Positions 1 to 11,441 of a DNA stretch of 64,000 bases are shown in pieces. The stretch's first letter is position 1, and each line of letters begins with the position of its first letter. The position numbers and the translations under genes were made by a program. The notes beneath the pieces were generated by a model. It did no database searches. It saw only the letters and a program-made list of their open reading frames with translations, and had not been told where the DNA came from. This DNA is from Scortum barcoo (lineage: Eukaryota; Chordata; Actinopteri; Centrarchiformes; Terapontidae): the NCBI GenBank assembly GCA_023238725.1, contig CM041531.1, forward strand, positions 17,754,643-17,818,642, read 5' to 3'.

Positions 1-999
1 GTTCATCTTTTCACTTTTTCTAAATCACATTCTTTGAGATATTTTCCATCTCTTTGAGCCATCTCTCTCTCTGTTTATCTCTGTTTCCAGTTAAGGCTCT
101 CTTAAAGTATCTCTGTATCTTTACCTCCTCTTAAAGCTGTTTTTGTCTCTCTATTCCAGCCTTTCCCTTGAGTATCATTTTCTTTGTTCAGCCATTTCTC
201 GACCTGTCTCAGTTTCTGGCTGTACCCTCAACTCTAAACAAATTTGTCTCGTAGTCTGCTCATTGTGTCCTCTCACCAGATCACTTCATGTGCCGTTACG
301 CCTATCTGCCTTTCAAAATGACTCTTCCTCCAAGTCTCTTTTATTCAGTGTCTCTAATGTGCACAAACACACACAACTGCCTGAGGTCTGAGGTGATGTC
401 TCCGCAGAAGTATCAGTGGTGGACAGCAAAATGGTTTCAATTTCCTCCTCAGTCACTAACTATTATCAATGTGTCCTTGAGCAAGGCATCCAAATCTTCA
501 GCTCATCGAGTGCACATAGACACCTTATACGAAAAGAAATTAATTTATCTACCTGCTAGTGCCAATAGTAGTTCTCCTAAGCACTGTTGGTACACGTCGA
601 GGGCTTCATGATCATCCGATCCATTCTCCTCCTATAACAAAAGGTTAAAAATGAGACGAAACATTGTGTTCTATCTCAATACAGAGACTGGGATGATCCT
701 GGTGCCTTCTGCTAATTCAGGATGTTAGCATACTAAAATTACTTTATTCATTATTGTTCACTTATAAACTTGTTAGGCTGAAGCACACAAATATAAAAAA
801 GTTTTCATGACGAACAGTGTCACACTAGCAAAACCACAAAATAGATGTTTTTGGTTCACCAGACATCTTAAAAGGTGTGGTTTGGAAAACAATCCATGGA
901 AGAGGATTGGTTTGGACCCTGCTGGTTTGACTTGTCATTTGTATCTGTTTTTTGTATCTCTAAAGCAGTGGCATTGTCCAGCAGTACCCCCATTCTAAC
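1..999. other. No exon seen (ulk3 intron or 3' flank)
   Basis: AT-rich DNA with no stretch resembling the missing second MIT domain of ulk3 on the minus strand and no splice-bounded coding segment on either strand. The most likely reading is ulk3 intron leading to exons left of the window. Confidence 0.6.
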
Positions 1000-3900
1000 C
1001 TTAGCAATGGCAGTAGAGGCCATCTGTAGAGCTGCCAGCAGTCGTGGTTGGTCTCGAGACATTTCTGGAATAGAAAAAAACACAGAAAAACAGTTATCCA
1101 ACTGTACGGCAATCTAAATGCACCATCAATGCATTCGACTAGAAAATGCGCAATACTCTGTAATGTGGAGTATCTTAATATTGTTGGCATTGTGGATTTG
1201 GATATTGCAGTACTTTAGATTTTATAATTTTCAGGTTAATAGAGCATACGTGTGCTTGAGAAAAAACACCAAATCTCAGAGAGACCTAGAAATGCTATTC
1301 TGTAGCTGGCCCTGACCTCTGACCTCTGAGGCAGGGTAAGAGAAAATTAAATATTCCTTACAGGATTCATTAAGGAACATATTTGCTTTCTTGTAATGGT
1401 TTAATGAAATTTTCCATGATTAAAATAGAATATTTTTTAAGCTGTATGTACCAACCAGAATAATAATCATACAGGGGGAAAACACTACTAAACCCCCATT
1501 ATTTGATGAAAACCAAGTACAAAAACACACATTGCATTACTCAAGTTGCCCTGTCAAACAGCTCCTGCCAGACCAGGCTAATGCAGACCTACAGTGGCTT
1601 TGACTCTGCACTGAGCTGAGTTCATTACCTCGGAGGATATCCCTGGAGGTCCGGGCCTCCTCAAAGCTCAGTCTGTTGTCTGAGGCCACCAGGGCTTTCA
1701 GCTCCTCGGCTCTCGACGCATACTGGCTGACCTGCAGGAAGTCCTCTTACATTGACTCAACTTAATCATGTCAACCACGCCATATGCTTTCCATCCACAC
1801 CATATGGTATTCATACAGGGGAATTAATTCCAAGTGAAAGCCACTGGAGTGTAAAAAAAGACCAATTGAAAATAGAAAGTAATCCAAATGTGAATATGGG
1901 GGTGTTTTCAGGCCTACCTTCTGTCTGAGGGCATCTTTACGTTGTCGGTCAGTCTCGTCTAGGGAGGATAGAGAAAAGAGATGTTTTGATCGTACATTTA
2001 GCGCCTTTACCTTGTCAGTTTGTTCTGGTGGAGTAATGCGTAACAATGCATTGCTGAGGGGCTTAAGCCACAGACAGGATATGAGAGTGGTTGTTGGTCT
2101 TACAGTAAATAGCAGGGACAAAGTGCTCAAGGGCACTGCAGTAAAGAGAGAGAGCAGCAGACTTCTCCCCCTCCTGGTCCTTCTGAACGGCCTGCAGGAC
2201 CAGCTCTTTCTGAAAAGAGGAAATAGGAACTGGCATCACTGAATGCAAATGGCTATGGCTCTCCATTGCTTATGCATGCGTGCAAAGTCATGCGTGAAGG
2301 CACACGTGGGGCATGCATGAGCACAAACCTACAAACACATGTGTACATGTCAATCTCACACACACACACACACACATTATTCATGGTCGTCTGGAGTAGG
2401 CACACAAATGCTAGCACATACTTCCCTTTCTTCTTATTCTCTTACCGCTTTCACAAGGCTCTCTGCACTCGGCATGTGCTCCAAATCCACAAAAGGATGG
2501 GTGAAGAACTCCGCAAAGGTGATCCGGACATCTGGATTTCTCTCTAGCAGCCGCAGCAGAAGGTCCCTGCAGTCCTTGGATACCCTCGCCCCAGGAGGGA
2601 GCTGAAGCACAAAACACGACCTTATTATGTTGCACTCAATCCACAGGACAATCCGAGGGAAACGGACAGCAGATTGTTGCCAGAGACCTTCTAGTCTCAC
2701 ATCACTACTTTTGATCAAAAGATGACCTTAAAACCCTCTATGTGAATCCTCGAGTAATGGACCATATGCTAATACAATCCATTTAGCTCCAGCCCAATGT
2801 CTGACACAAGAACTCAAGCTCCTGAAAGTGCTCCATCATAAAAAGCACTGTTATCCTTAATTGTCACAATGGTAATTAGCATTTGGTTGGTGCTTGTTAT
2901 GCATAAATCAGGACAGAGACACAACTATGACTTTTAATAGCCACCAATCAGTTATATTAATAATATATATACATATTATTTCATCATATTAAACTTTTTG
3001 AAGACCTAATGATCATTTTAAACTGTATTTCAGATCTTTTTATCAAATATGATATAAGCCTGATTGCAAAGATATGAAAACATTTTTTGAATTACAGATT
3101 CTCCCCTTTAAATGTCAGTGTTATTTTAACGGGTGATGAGTGATGAGTCCTTGTTTCAGCTGTTATGGTTATAGTGTTAAAGTGTGCCATCTAGTGGTGT
3201 ACATGATAGCGATGTTCTGTTTTGCTTTTTACACAGGAAGACAGCAAATAATGAAAAAATAATGATAGCAATAATAATGTTTCTTTTTTGAGAACTTTCC
3301 TGGTATATGTAGTAATTGTTTTATGAAATCAATAAGCCCCACAAGGACATTATTCACAGTGATAAAAGTGCTTTTTTTTTTTTATATTTTTATTACATTT
3401 TCTCAAAACGCAAAACACATAGAACTGCTCAGACATGACAGAAAAGGAAAACACAGCAGAATGTGGGCATGTGGGTTCAGTAAATAGAAAATAATTATGA
3501 GAATAAAAATAAATGACAGTGGGCACATTTTCCATCCAGCCTACTCCTTTGCTTTTTGACTTTTTAAAACTGACATTTACCTGAAAAGCAACTCATCTAT
3601 AAACAAGCACTGCTGCTTTACATTCACGTTATTCTAGACATGATACAGTATTTGACATTTGGCATATGCTTGACATTTGCATCTGTAAAATGACAAATAT
3701 ACTTTATACAGCACATTGCAGCACTTGTATTTCTGCTTCAGTGCAAGCAGTGAGTTATTCATATTTTTCAGCAGGACTGCTGAGTTTCAGTAATTCACTC
3801 ATTTATTGCTTGACACTTACCTCAATAGGTTGGTTACTTCGGATCTTTTCCTCCAACTCAGCGTACGACCTTGATGCAAATGGTGCTCGCCCAAACAGTG

Positions 3901-6900
3901 CCTCTACATGAACACAAACAACAGTGAAAAAACTATCCCTGAACGACAATAATACAAAAATACAGTGATTACAGAGTATTCATCAGTGAAAACTAATGTC
4001 GCTTCCATACATTAAGTTTCAGGTACAGTGTGCATGCTTTAGGATGCTTATGCTGTATTTGCAATATCAAAATCTTAATTTAGCTACCTTAAATATCTCC
4101 TACATTGTTCTTATAATTGACATGAATTACTTTCTTCAGTCTGTAAATTGCATGTTACTCTATTTGGCTTACATGACTGACAGCGACAGCTCCTCCCATT
4201 ATGTGTTGAACATTGTCTTTCCACACAGTGCAATTACCGTACCGCACTAAAAAGGGGACAAACCAGGCTGCCATCCTATGATCAATGGCACTATTTGGTT
4301 TTTGACCTCAAGCCTACAGGGCCAGCCAACTAATAAGACTTTCATCTTTTATTGTTGAAGAACAAGTGATGTTGAGATCTTGGACATGATTATTAACGCT
4401 ACACAGCACAGGACACAGTCACACCAGATTCTTTCCATGGAAATATATCCTGGTCACTTGAGTGTATGGCCAGATTGACAGACGCTGTGTGTAATTCACA
4501 CTGAAGATATTCCACATTTAGAAGAGATGAAAAAAAGGTGACCACAAAATACTCACCATAGAGAATGACTCCTACTGACCAGAGATCTACCCTGGAGTCA
4601 TACTGCCGTCGGCACACCATCTCAGGGGCCATGTAAAGAGGAGAGCCTCTCAGGACGCTCTGCTCATCCCACGGTGACATGTACTGGGCGAAACCAAAAT
4701 CTGAGGGCAAATCACAATGTAAACAACATGTTCACTGTGAGAGATTCCAGTGGATAAACTGAACTAAACTCAGACAAAGCTGTACCAGCTGACATGTTTA
4801 TACTGAAAAATGTTGCTTTAAGTTATACAGATAGGTACAGCTTATTAGCAACACAATGATTTAGTTCTTCTGGTGTCTGGCCATTGCTAAAATGATCAAT
4901 GTGTTCACTTGATTGTGGGATGGGCATGAGTTCACCTGCTAGTTTGAGGACAGAGCCGCTGAGCAGAATATTCTGGGGTTTCAAGTCCAGGTGTGAGATA
5001 TTTCGCTCGTGAAGAAACTGGAGGGCACAGGCTGTTTGTGCAGACACACAAACAAATACACAATGAGAGAAATAAGATGATACTAACATCAGCCCACATC
5101 ATGAAGCCCTGCACTGACCACAAAGTGTATTAAATGAAAATATATATATATTTTTTCTATCAATTTACCCAAAGTACTTACATGAATGCATGGCTGAATA
5201 AAGTGTACCTCCCCATCCCTCTCCACATATAAAGAAAAAAAAGTGCCATGGACCCAATATAAAAAATGATCTCTTATCTATTAAAGTAAACAAAGAAATG
5301 ACTCACCCATCTGTTGTAGGAAGCGCCGGGCCACCCTCTCAGGTAAAATCCTTCGACTGCGAATGAAGCGGGAGAGATCTCCACCAGAACACCACTCCAG
5401 GATCAGATAAATGTTCTCAGAATCCCACTGATGAAAAAGATGAATAGAGATCCTCAGGAAAGGACTGAAATGGACTGTGGTATTTATTCCAGAATAAATA
5501 TTCTCCCCCTAAATCAACATATAACTTCGATGGATAGATGCACACCATTGTTTAAGTAGAGAATAGTTTAATTAAAAAATGTATTTTTTATTCACAACAC
5601 ATCCCTTATATAGTGGAAACTTCTTATAGTGGTCATGTTTGTAACAAATTTATTTTCTTTTTTACCATCAAACTGATAGTTGTATATTTATTGCACGAAT
5701 ATAAAGTAATGAAACAGACAGCCTCACTATTTGTTGGGTATGATATTTAGATAAGATAATATAAGATCTTTTATTGATCCAACAGTGGGGAAATTCCACT
5801 GTTACAGCAGCTCAAAACAAGTAAAAGAGACATTAAATAATAGACGAAAAAACACACAAGACACAAAAAACAGTATTTACAATAAATAGAACAATAATGA
5901 ATAATAATAATAATAATAAGAAAAAGAAAGAAACAGAAACAGTATTTATATACACAGCCTCACCCAGTTAGATGTGCTGTGGTGAGGTGTTATTGCACAG
6001 GTGAATATGGATATGTAGCAGATATGAATTAACAGTATAGTAAATGAGTGGAATGAAAAAAAAAAAGACCATAAAGTGCATGGCTAGGACATCAGTAAAC
6101 ATCAGTAAACATCAGTGCAATGATGAAACATCAGTAAACATCAGTCCTACTGTGGTATGGAAGTGTTTGTGTTTGTTACAATGACAAAGATTTATAGTGC
6201 AGCATTAAACAGTCTGATGGTGTTTGGGATGAAGGACCTGCAGAAGCGCTCCTTCCCTACACCTTGGGTGTTCTGAGTCTGTTACTGAAGGAGCTGCTTA
6301 AGGCCCCCACAGTCTGATGCAGAGGGTGGGAGGTGTTGTCCATGATAGTGGACAGTTTGTTTTGCCAGAGCCCCCTCCTCTCCCCCATCACCTCGATGGA
6401 GTCCAGGGGGCAGCCACAGACTGAGCTGGCTCTTTTAATCAGTCTGTTGAGCCTCTTCTTGTCCCGCTCAGAACTCACCCCCCTCCCCAGCAGACCACTG
6501 CATTTAGAAGGCATTATGTCCGCACATTATGAATCTCCTTGATGAGGGCAGCTTAAACTACATGTGTCCCCATCACTGGAAGATGACTATTTCTCCTTGT
6601 TTGAGTAAACGCAACAAGGTCAACAAAGGAACACCAAGTTTTGCTTCTGCATCACGTTGGCTCCTTTCTGTCATAAGCTTTGAGCAGACTACATTTTTCT
6701 TTGAGAGAAAATGGCTTTTCATGATTGCAATGCACCCGATGCACCAGCCTCAAGTAACCAGTACTCACTGTAACTCCCATCACTAAAAGTGGTTTCCACT
6801 GTATAAGCTTCAACAAATCTGAAATGCAAGCTTACCTGAAAGTCTTTTAGCTGGACTATATGAGGGTGACGCATAGTCTTGAGGATTTCAATCTCCGTGA

Positions 6901-7304
6901 GCAGGTTTTCTGTGGAGGCCCTGTTTAGAGTCTTCTTCCCGACCACCTTCACTGCCACCACCTCTCGACTGTCCCCCTGCAGCAGCGTCACAGGCAAGAA
7001 CTCAACTTTAATGACAAAACCACAGTGAATTTTATAACACCAGAGTGTAGAAAGCACATTTTATTGTGACCAACATCTATGAGCATAATCACTGAAATCT
7101 CAGTTTATTAAGTATAGTGAGCAAAGTACAACCTCACTGCTGGCCACCTGAAACAAACCTTGAGTCCGTGCAGAAAGATGGACTCCTCCACACACTCACC
7201 TTTCTGTAGGCTTTGTAGACTGTGGCGTAGGTGCCACTGCCCAGCCTCTCTGTGAGTATGAAGTCTGCCAGCTTGGGAGGAGCAAAGCTGGAGGATGAAG
7301 CCAT
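1000..7304 (-). CDS. ulk3: ULK3 serine/threonine kinase, 3' end off window
   Basis: Unc-51-like kinase 3 acts in autophagy, Hedgehog/GLI signalling and the abscission checkpoint (family knowledge). Eleven coding exons are visible on the minus strand: 7304-7200, 6976-6836, 5427-5307, 5031-4936, 4700-4557, 3903-3821, 2601-2446, 2209-2104, 1958-1918, 1731-1629 and 1064-1000. They give 387 codons with compatible phases. Kinase motifs are intact: glycine loop GSGTYATV (residues 22-29), VAVK lysine 45, HLDLKPQN (136-143) and DFGFA (155-159). A first MIT domain covers about residues 284-360, and a second starts near 367. The start was chosen because the sequence just after it aligns with mammalian ULK3 (LADFILTERLGSG). 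The human protein is about 470 residues, so roughly 85 C-terminal codons are missing, and nothing in 1-999 resembles them. The last visible donor, GTTAGA, is weaker than the others. Confidence 0.95.
2356..2376. repeat. (CA)n microsatellite
   Basis: About ten CA units in the short ulk3 intron between exons 7 and 8. Confidence 0.9.
2602..3820 (-). other. ulk3 intron between exons 6 and 7
   Basis: AT-rich intron of about 1.2 kb with no recognised gene or repeat. It holds short poly(T) and AT stretches (around 2960 and 3370) only. Confidence 0.6.
3904..4556 (-). other. ulk3 intron between exons 5 and 6
   Basis: A 653-base intron. Nothing recognisable was seen in it on either strand. Confidence 0.6.
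5750..6515 (-). mobile_element. 5'-truncated LINE 3' end in ulk3 intron
   Basis: Minus-strand remnant of a teleost non-LTR retrotransposon. The segment 6514-6257 encodes a peptide with RLNRLIKRASSV, MGERRGLWQNKL and NTSHPLHQTV, which I recognise as the C-terminal end of LINE ORF2 proteins common in fish genomes. After RLRTPKV the frame breaks: the rest of the usual C-terminus (KERF..RSFIPNTIRLFN) continues at about 6250-6190 in another frame. The element then runs through AT-rich 3' sequence with an (AAT)n tract (5892-5920) to the tail signature TTTATTGATCC near 5769. It is same-sense with ulk3, inside the intron between exons 2 and 3. It is dead: the 5' part is missing and the frame is broken. 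The clade (L2-, Rex1- or related) is not settled. Confidence 0.75.
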
Positions 7305-8060
7305 GCTGGCGACAGAAACATCACATTTCACAGGCAGAAATGTCAGATCAGCACACTTTTCAAAAACATGGCCTTGAAGAGGTCAGTGATGCTGACCTTT
7401 GACCTGGTGGGGACTCTAAGGGTTACTTAGCAACCGGGGTTCATGGACAGTGTTTCTACATTAATCACGGACATTACAGCAGATTTACATTAGTCTTTAC
7501 AACAGTTAAAGGACAGGATAATCATCTCACCACTGTCTTTGTCAATCACTGACAAAGTTTACTGCAGCTTCTTGTTTTTCCCGCTGATAAATGACATTAC
7601 TTTAAAGTTTACTGAATTAGTTTACTGTCTTTTAATGTATCCCGTATAAAAGGACGGTATTCAGACGAGCTTGTTAAAGGTCTTTTACCGTATTTAGACA
7701 TGAATACGTCCTCTTGATAAGTAAAGAAAGTGTAAACTCCGGAAGTCTGAACTGAATTTGGTGGACATTCGGGGAGCTAACAAGCTAAAGTAGCACACAC
7801 TGTGCTGGTGTCAAGTTAGCTGCTACCCTACAGTGTTAGCTAAAATAAACAAAACAGGGGCAGCCACGGGCCATTTACCGTTCATTCAAACGACTTAAAA
7901 CAGATATATAAATGTCAGACACTCACCTGCAGACGAACAAACCCTCCTGAATGAAGAGCTAGTGTTTACATTGCTGACACACACACCAGCTGACACTTTA
8001 ACATGTGATAGAAAATGTGTTGCCGCCTCCTGGCGTCCATACTCCGAGCGGCACCCCTGT
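7305..8060 (-). promoter_or_regulatory. ulk3: ulk3 5' untranslated exon, first intron and promoter
   Basis: Immediately upstream of the ulk3 start codon lies an acceptor-like CCAG (AG at 7307-7306). On the minus strand a good donor (GCAG followed by GTGAGT) ends a likely noncoding exon at 7927. The implied 5' intron of about 620 bases holds an ETS-type CCGGAAGT at 7739-7746, a perfect DR1 element and an X-box-like motif. The true transcription start is not visible; the upper limit near 8060 is a guess. This is inference from splice signals only. Confidence 0.5.
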
Positions 8061-8189
8061 AAAATATACACCCAATATATAATAATGTTGTTACATTTCT
8101 GAGATAGATTTTTATTTGTAAACTCATTTTTTGCACGTTTCTGTACAATCTGTACATTTCTTTCATTTAAATAACTCACACTGAACGTA

Positions 8190-8340
8190 TTGTCATTATA
8201 GACTTAGACTTAACTTTATTGATCCACTTTGGGATGACTCCCTCAGGGAAATTTAAATTTCCAGCAGCACATAAGAAAAGCAGCACACAGATAGAAAGAG
8301 CAGCACACAGATAAAAAATAAACAGTAAACACTTAGCTTA
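8190..8340 (-). mobile_element. LINE 3' tail fragment between ulk3 and tars3
   Basis: The stretch starting near 8197 has CTTTATTGATCC followed by a GGGAAATTT and CAGCAGCAC series. This is the 3' tail type also seen at 5750-5830 in the ulk3 intron. It is followed by a repeated AGCAGCACACAGAT unit (8280-8312). No coding part is left. The fragment sits in the short gap between two divergent genes. Confidence 0.55.
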
Positions 8341-8822
8341 ATATACAAAATATATTAAAAGAAATACAAAATATAAAAGAATAAGAATTAACTAATATAA
8401 ATAAATATAAGAGCTGAATATGGCTTTGTATGGAATGTATGTTATGTAATCTTTGTAATCTTTGTATGTTATGGCATTTTATCTTTTTAATTTTTTATAC
8501 TGTCTACTTTATAATTTATTTATATATGTCTATTTTATATTTGATTTAGACATCCTTAGACTTGCCTTTATGTCTTTTATATTTTTTCTTCTTTGTTTGT
8601 AGTTTTAAACTTGATTTTGAGTCTGATAACAAAAGCGATACACATTATGTCTGCCCATTGTATTATATTAAAAAAATATATATATACAATGAGGTATTGA
8701 TGTTCTTTCATTTCAGTCAGGATGATTCGGGTTTCACTTGCTTGCTTGCTGGTGGGTACTTTTATTTTCAAAGCCCCTCACCGGAAGTCCGCTGTCATCG
8801 TAGCCTTGCTGGTCATTTAAAG
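8341..8822 (+). promoter_or_regulatory. tars3: tars3 upstream region and 5' UTR
   Basis: AT-rich DNA to about 8750, then a sharp rise in GC towards the start codon. An ETS-type CCGGAAGT stands at 8781-8788, about 35 bases before the ATG, as in many housekeeping promoters. Together with the ulk3 side, the whole divergent gap is under 800 bases. Confidence 0.45.
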
Positions 8823-11386
8823 ATGGCGGACTCCCTGGCTGCACGCTTGGCCGTCCAGGAGGAGCAAATCCTGCTTCTCACCAAAGAGGTGTCCGCTCTC
8901 CGGGACGGGCTGAGCCGAGGTGTGGATGCCGTCGGAGCCGCGGGGGCGTCCCCGGAGCTGGAGAGCCTGCGGGCGGAGAACGAGAAGCTCAGGTACCGGC
9001 TGCTGCACCTCCGGCGGGGTCTGCAGGCGGAGCTGCAGCTGGAGGAGGCGCAGGGCAAGGGGCAGCAGCAAGGAGCCAGGAGTGGCAGAGCACCGGAGAA
9101 AAACACCAGCAAAGAGCCGCACACGAACAACCGAGCTGAAAATAAGGTAGAAATGAAGACCCGGTTTAAATGGCTTCATCTGTAACGTGATGAGGGGGGG
9201 GGGGCAGTTGTAGTCGCGCCGCACCATTATGAGGAGTGGGCCTCTGGTCAGTGAAACCAAATGACAAACTTCACCACCCCATTTCCAGAAATAGCCGCCA
9301 CACTCAGTGCCACAGCATGTGTACACTTTGAATACTGGACATGTTCGCTGGCATTAATAACAGGCTGATGTTATTGTGACTCAGAGGGAAACTGTGATAA
9401 GAGCCTATTGTAAGATTAAGACACACACAAACACACCCTCTCTGTGTGTGGACAGGTGGCAAACCCGGACACCAAACCAGGTGACAGAAACAAGAAGGAG
9501 AATAAGCCGGATAAGGGACAAGGAGGTGGAGGTGGGAAGGAGGTAATTATTAGAGAAGTACAGGACTTTAAAGTTATCCTGCTCCCCGCTCATCCATTGG
9601 ATGTACAGGGAGATAAACTTTTAACAAATAATGTTCTCACTTGCCTGTCACAAAACATAAGAAGTTAAACAATACAATGATGCTCAGTATGACTAAATTG
9701 CATGCAAATCTCTGGCCATGCTTTAATTATATATTTCCTGCTGTAGCTGAAGCCGTGGCCCGGATACATTGCAGAGCGCCTCAGCTTCTACGAGGAGCTG
9801 AAGAGGGAGAGCGATACTCTGCTGGCAAAGAAAGCTGCAAATGGCAAGCCCATTACTGTGGAGCTGCCAGATGGACGAAAGGTGGCGGGCAAGGCTTGGC
9901 TCACCACACCGTACCAGCTGGCTTGTGATATCAGGTTGGTGCTTAAACAGCTGGCCACATCCACCAATGCTCAGTCTGCAACTGTAAGGATGGAAAATTT
10001 AGGACTGTCAATGTGATCAATATCATGAATTATTTACCTAAAAAAAAACAAACATTGAATTGTCTGATACAAGTAGTGACATTAGAGGGAGGCTTTACTC
10101 CATCTTTCTTTTCATTGAATAGAATGACAAAATCACTGTTGAATTTGGAGACAGCATTTCTGAGACAACAATCTTGCACTTGATCTTTCAGCCAGGGCCT
10201 GGCCGACAACGCTGTGATTTCACGGGTCAATGGGGAGCTGTGGGACCTGGACAGGCCTCTTGAGCAGGACTGCTCTCTTGAGATCTTGCGTTTTGACAAT
10301 GAGGATGCTCAGGCTGTGAGTACATAGCTCTTTCAAATTTAATCAATAAAAAACATCTTTGTATCAACAAACATCTTTGTTTGCAAACATGTTTGTACAG
10401 GGGGAACCTCAGAAATGTGTTCTGTTGTATTGCAATATCTGTGGTCTGCAGTTCTAGTTTTGCATTAGCAAATCTTTTGATTTCCTACATTCAACAAAAT
10501 TGTATTTTTATCATTTTCAGTAGTGTCCAGTCCTACATACCTGGTGTCCAATGTATGCAAAATGTTTTTGAAGAGGTAATATACAAATCTTTATTTTATG
10601 TCTAGGTGTATTGGCACTCTAGCGCTCACATCCTCGGTGAGGCAATGGAGCGCTTTTATGGAGGTTGCTTGTGTTACGGACCCCCGATTGAGAATGGTTT
10701 CTATTACGACATGTTCCTGGATGGGCAGAAGTGAGCAAGTATTTTCACTATCAGTGTCTGCTCTGGCCAGATTAATATATATATATTACATTAAAGGAAA
10801 ATCAGTCATTTTCAGACATGATTGATTCTATTTTATCCAAAATTTATATACTCAAGTCTTCATCAAGGATGTATTTCACTGCATTTTTAATCAAATACTG
10901 ACTGTTTTCCTTTTTGGGGGCTAAAACTAAAAATGTCAAACACGACGACGTGATTGTGTACCAGAGCAGCACAGGCCATGAGTGCTTGTGATGAACTAAA
11001 CATGTTTGCTGTTTCCAGGGGAGTATCCAGCTCTGAGTTTGGGGACCTGGAGACTTTGTGTAAGGCGGTAATTAAGGAAAAACAGCCCTTTGAGAGGCTT
11101 GAGATCAGCAAGGAGACGCTGTTGAAGATGTTTAAGGTGAGTGAGAGAAAGAAGGAGGGAGAGAGAGAACGAGAAAGTACTCTCATCTGCTGTCAGTCTG
11201 AGATCTTCTGCATGTGAAAGAATGAATCATGGGATATTTATTGTTCAGGTTTTGAAATGTCCAAAACTATAAATGTGTGAGGGGCTATTGTTAACTGTAA
11301 CTGTTTGTAAGTAATCAAGAAAATGTTCTCTAGCTATAAACTGACATAGCCTATTTTATACAGGCTTCTTCTTCTTCTTCTTCTTC

Positions 11387-11441
<55 letters not shown>

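Noticed and set aside
1..999. Search for the last ulk3 exons
   Set aside because: No minus-strand stretch with MIT-like sequence and splice sites was found, so the exons were not forced into this region.
3126..3170. GTGATGAGTGATGAG as a C/D snoRNA box
   Set aside because: No convincing D box with terminal stem at the right distance.
7305..7331. Upstream in-frame ATG of ulk3 at 7331
   Set aside because: A CCAG acceptor lies between it and the ATG at 7304, so it is probably intronic; family members start close to the kinase domain.
8562..8822. In-frame upstream extension of tars3 exon 1
   Set aside because: Open frame but AT-rich, rich in Phe/Tyr/Ile, unlike the GC-rich exon, and covering the ETS promoter site; the ATG at 8823 matches the family N-terminus.
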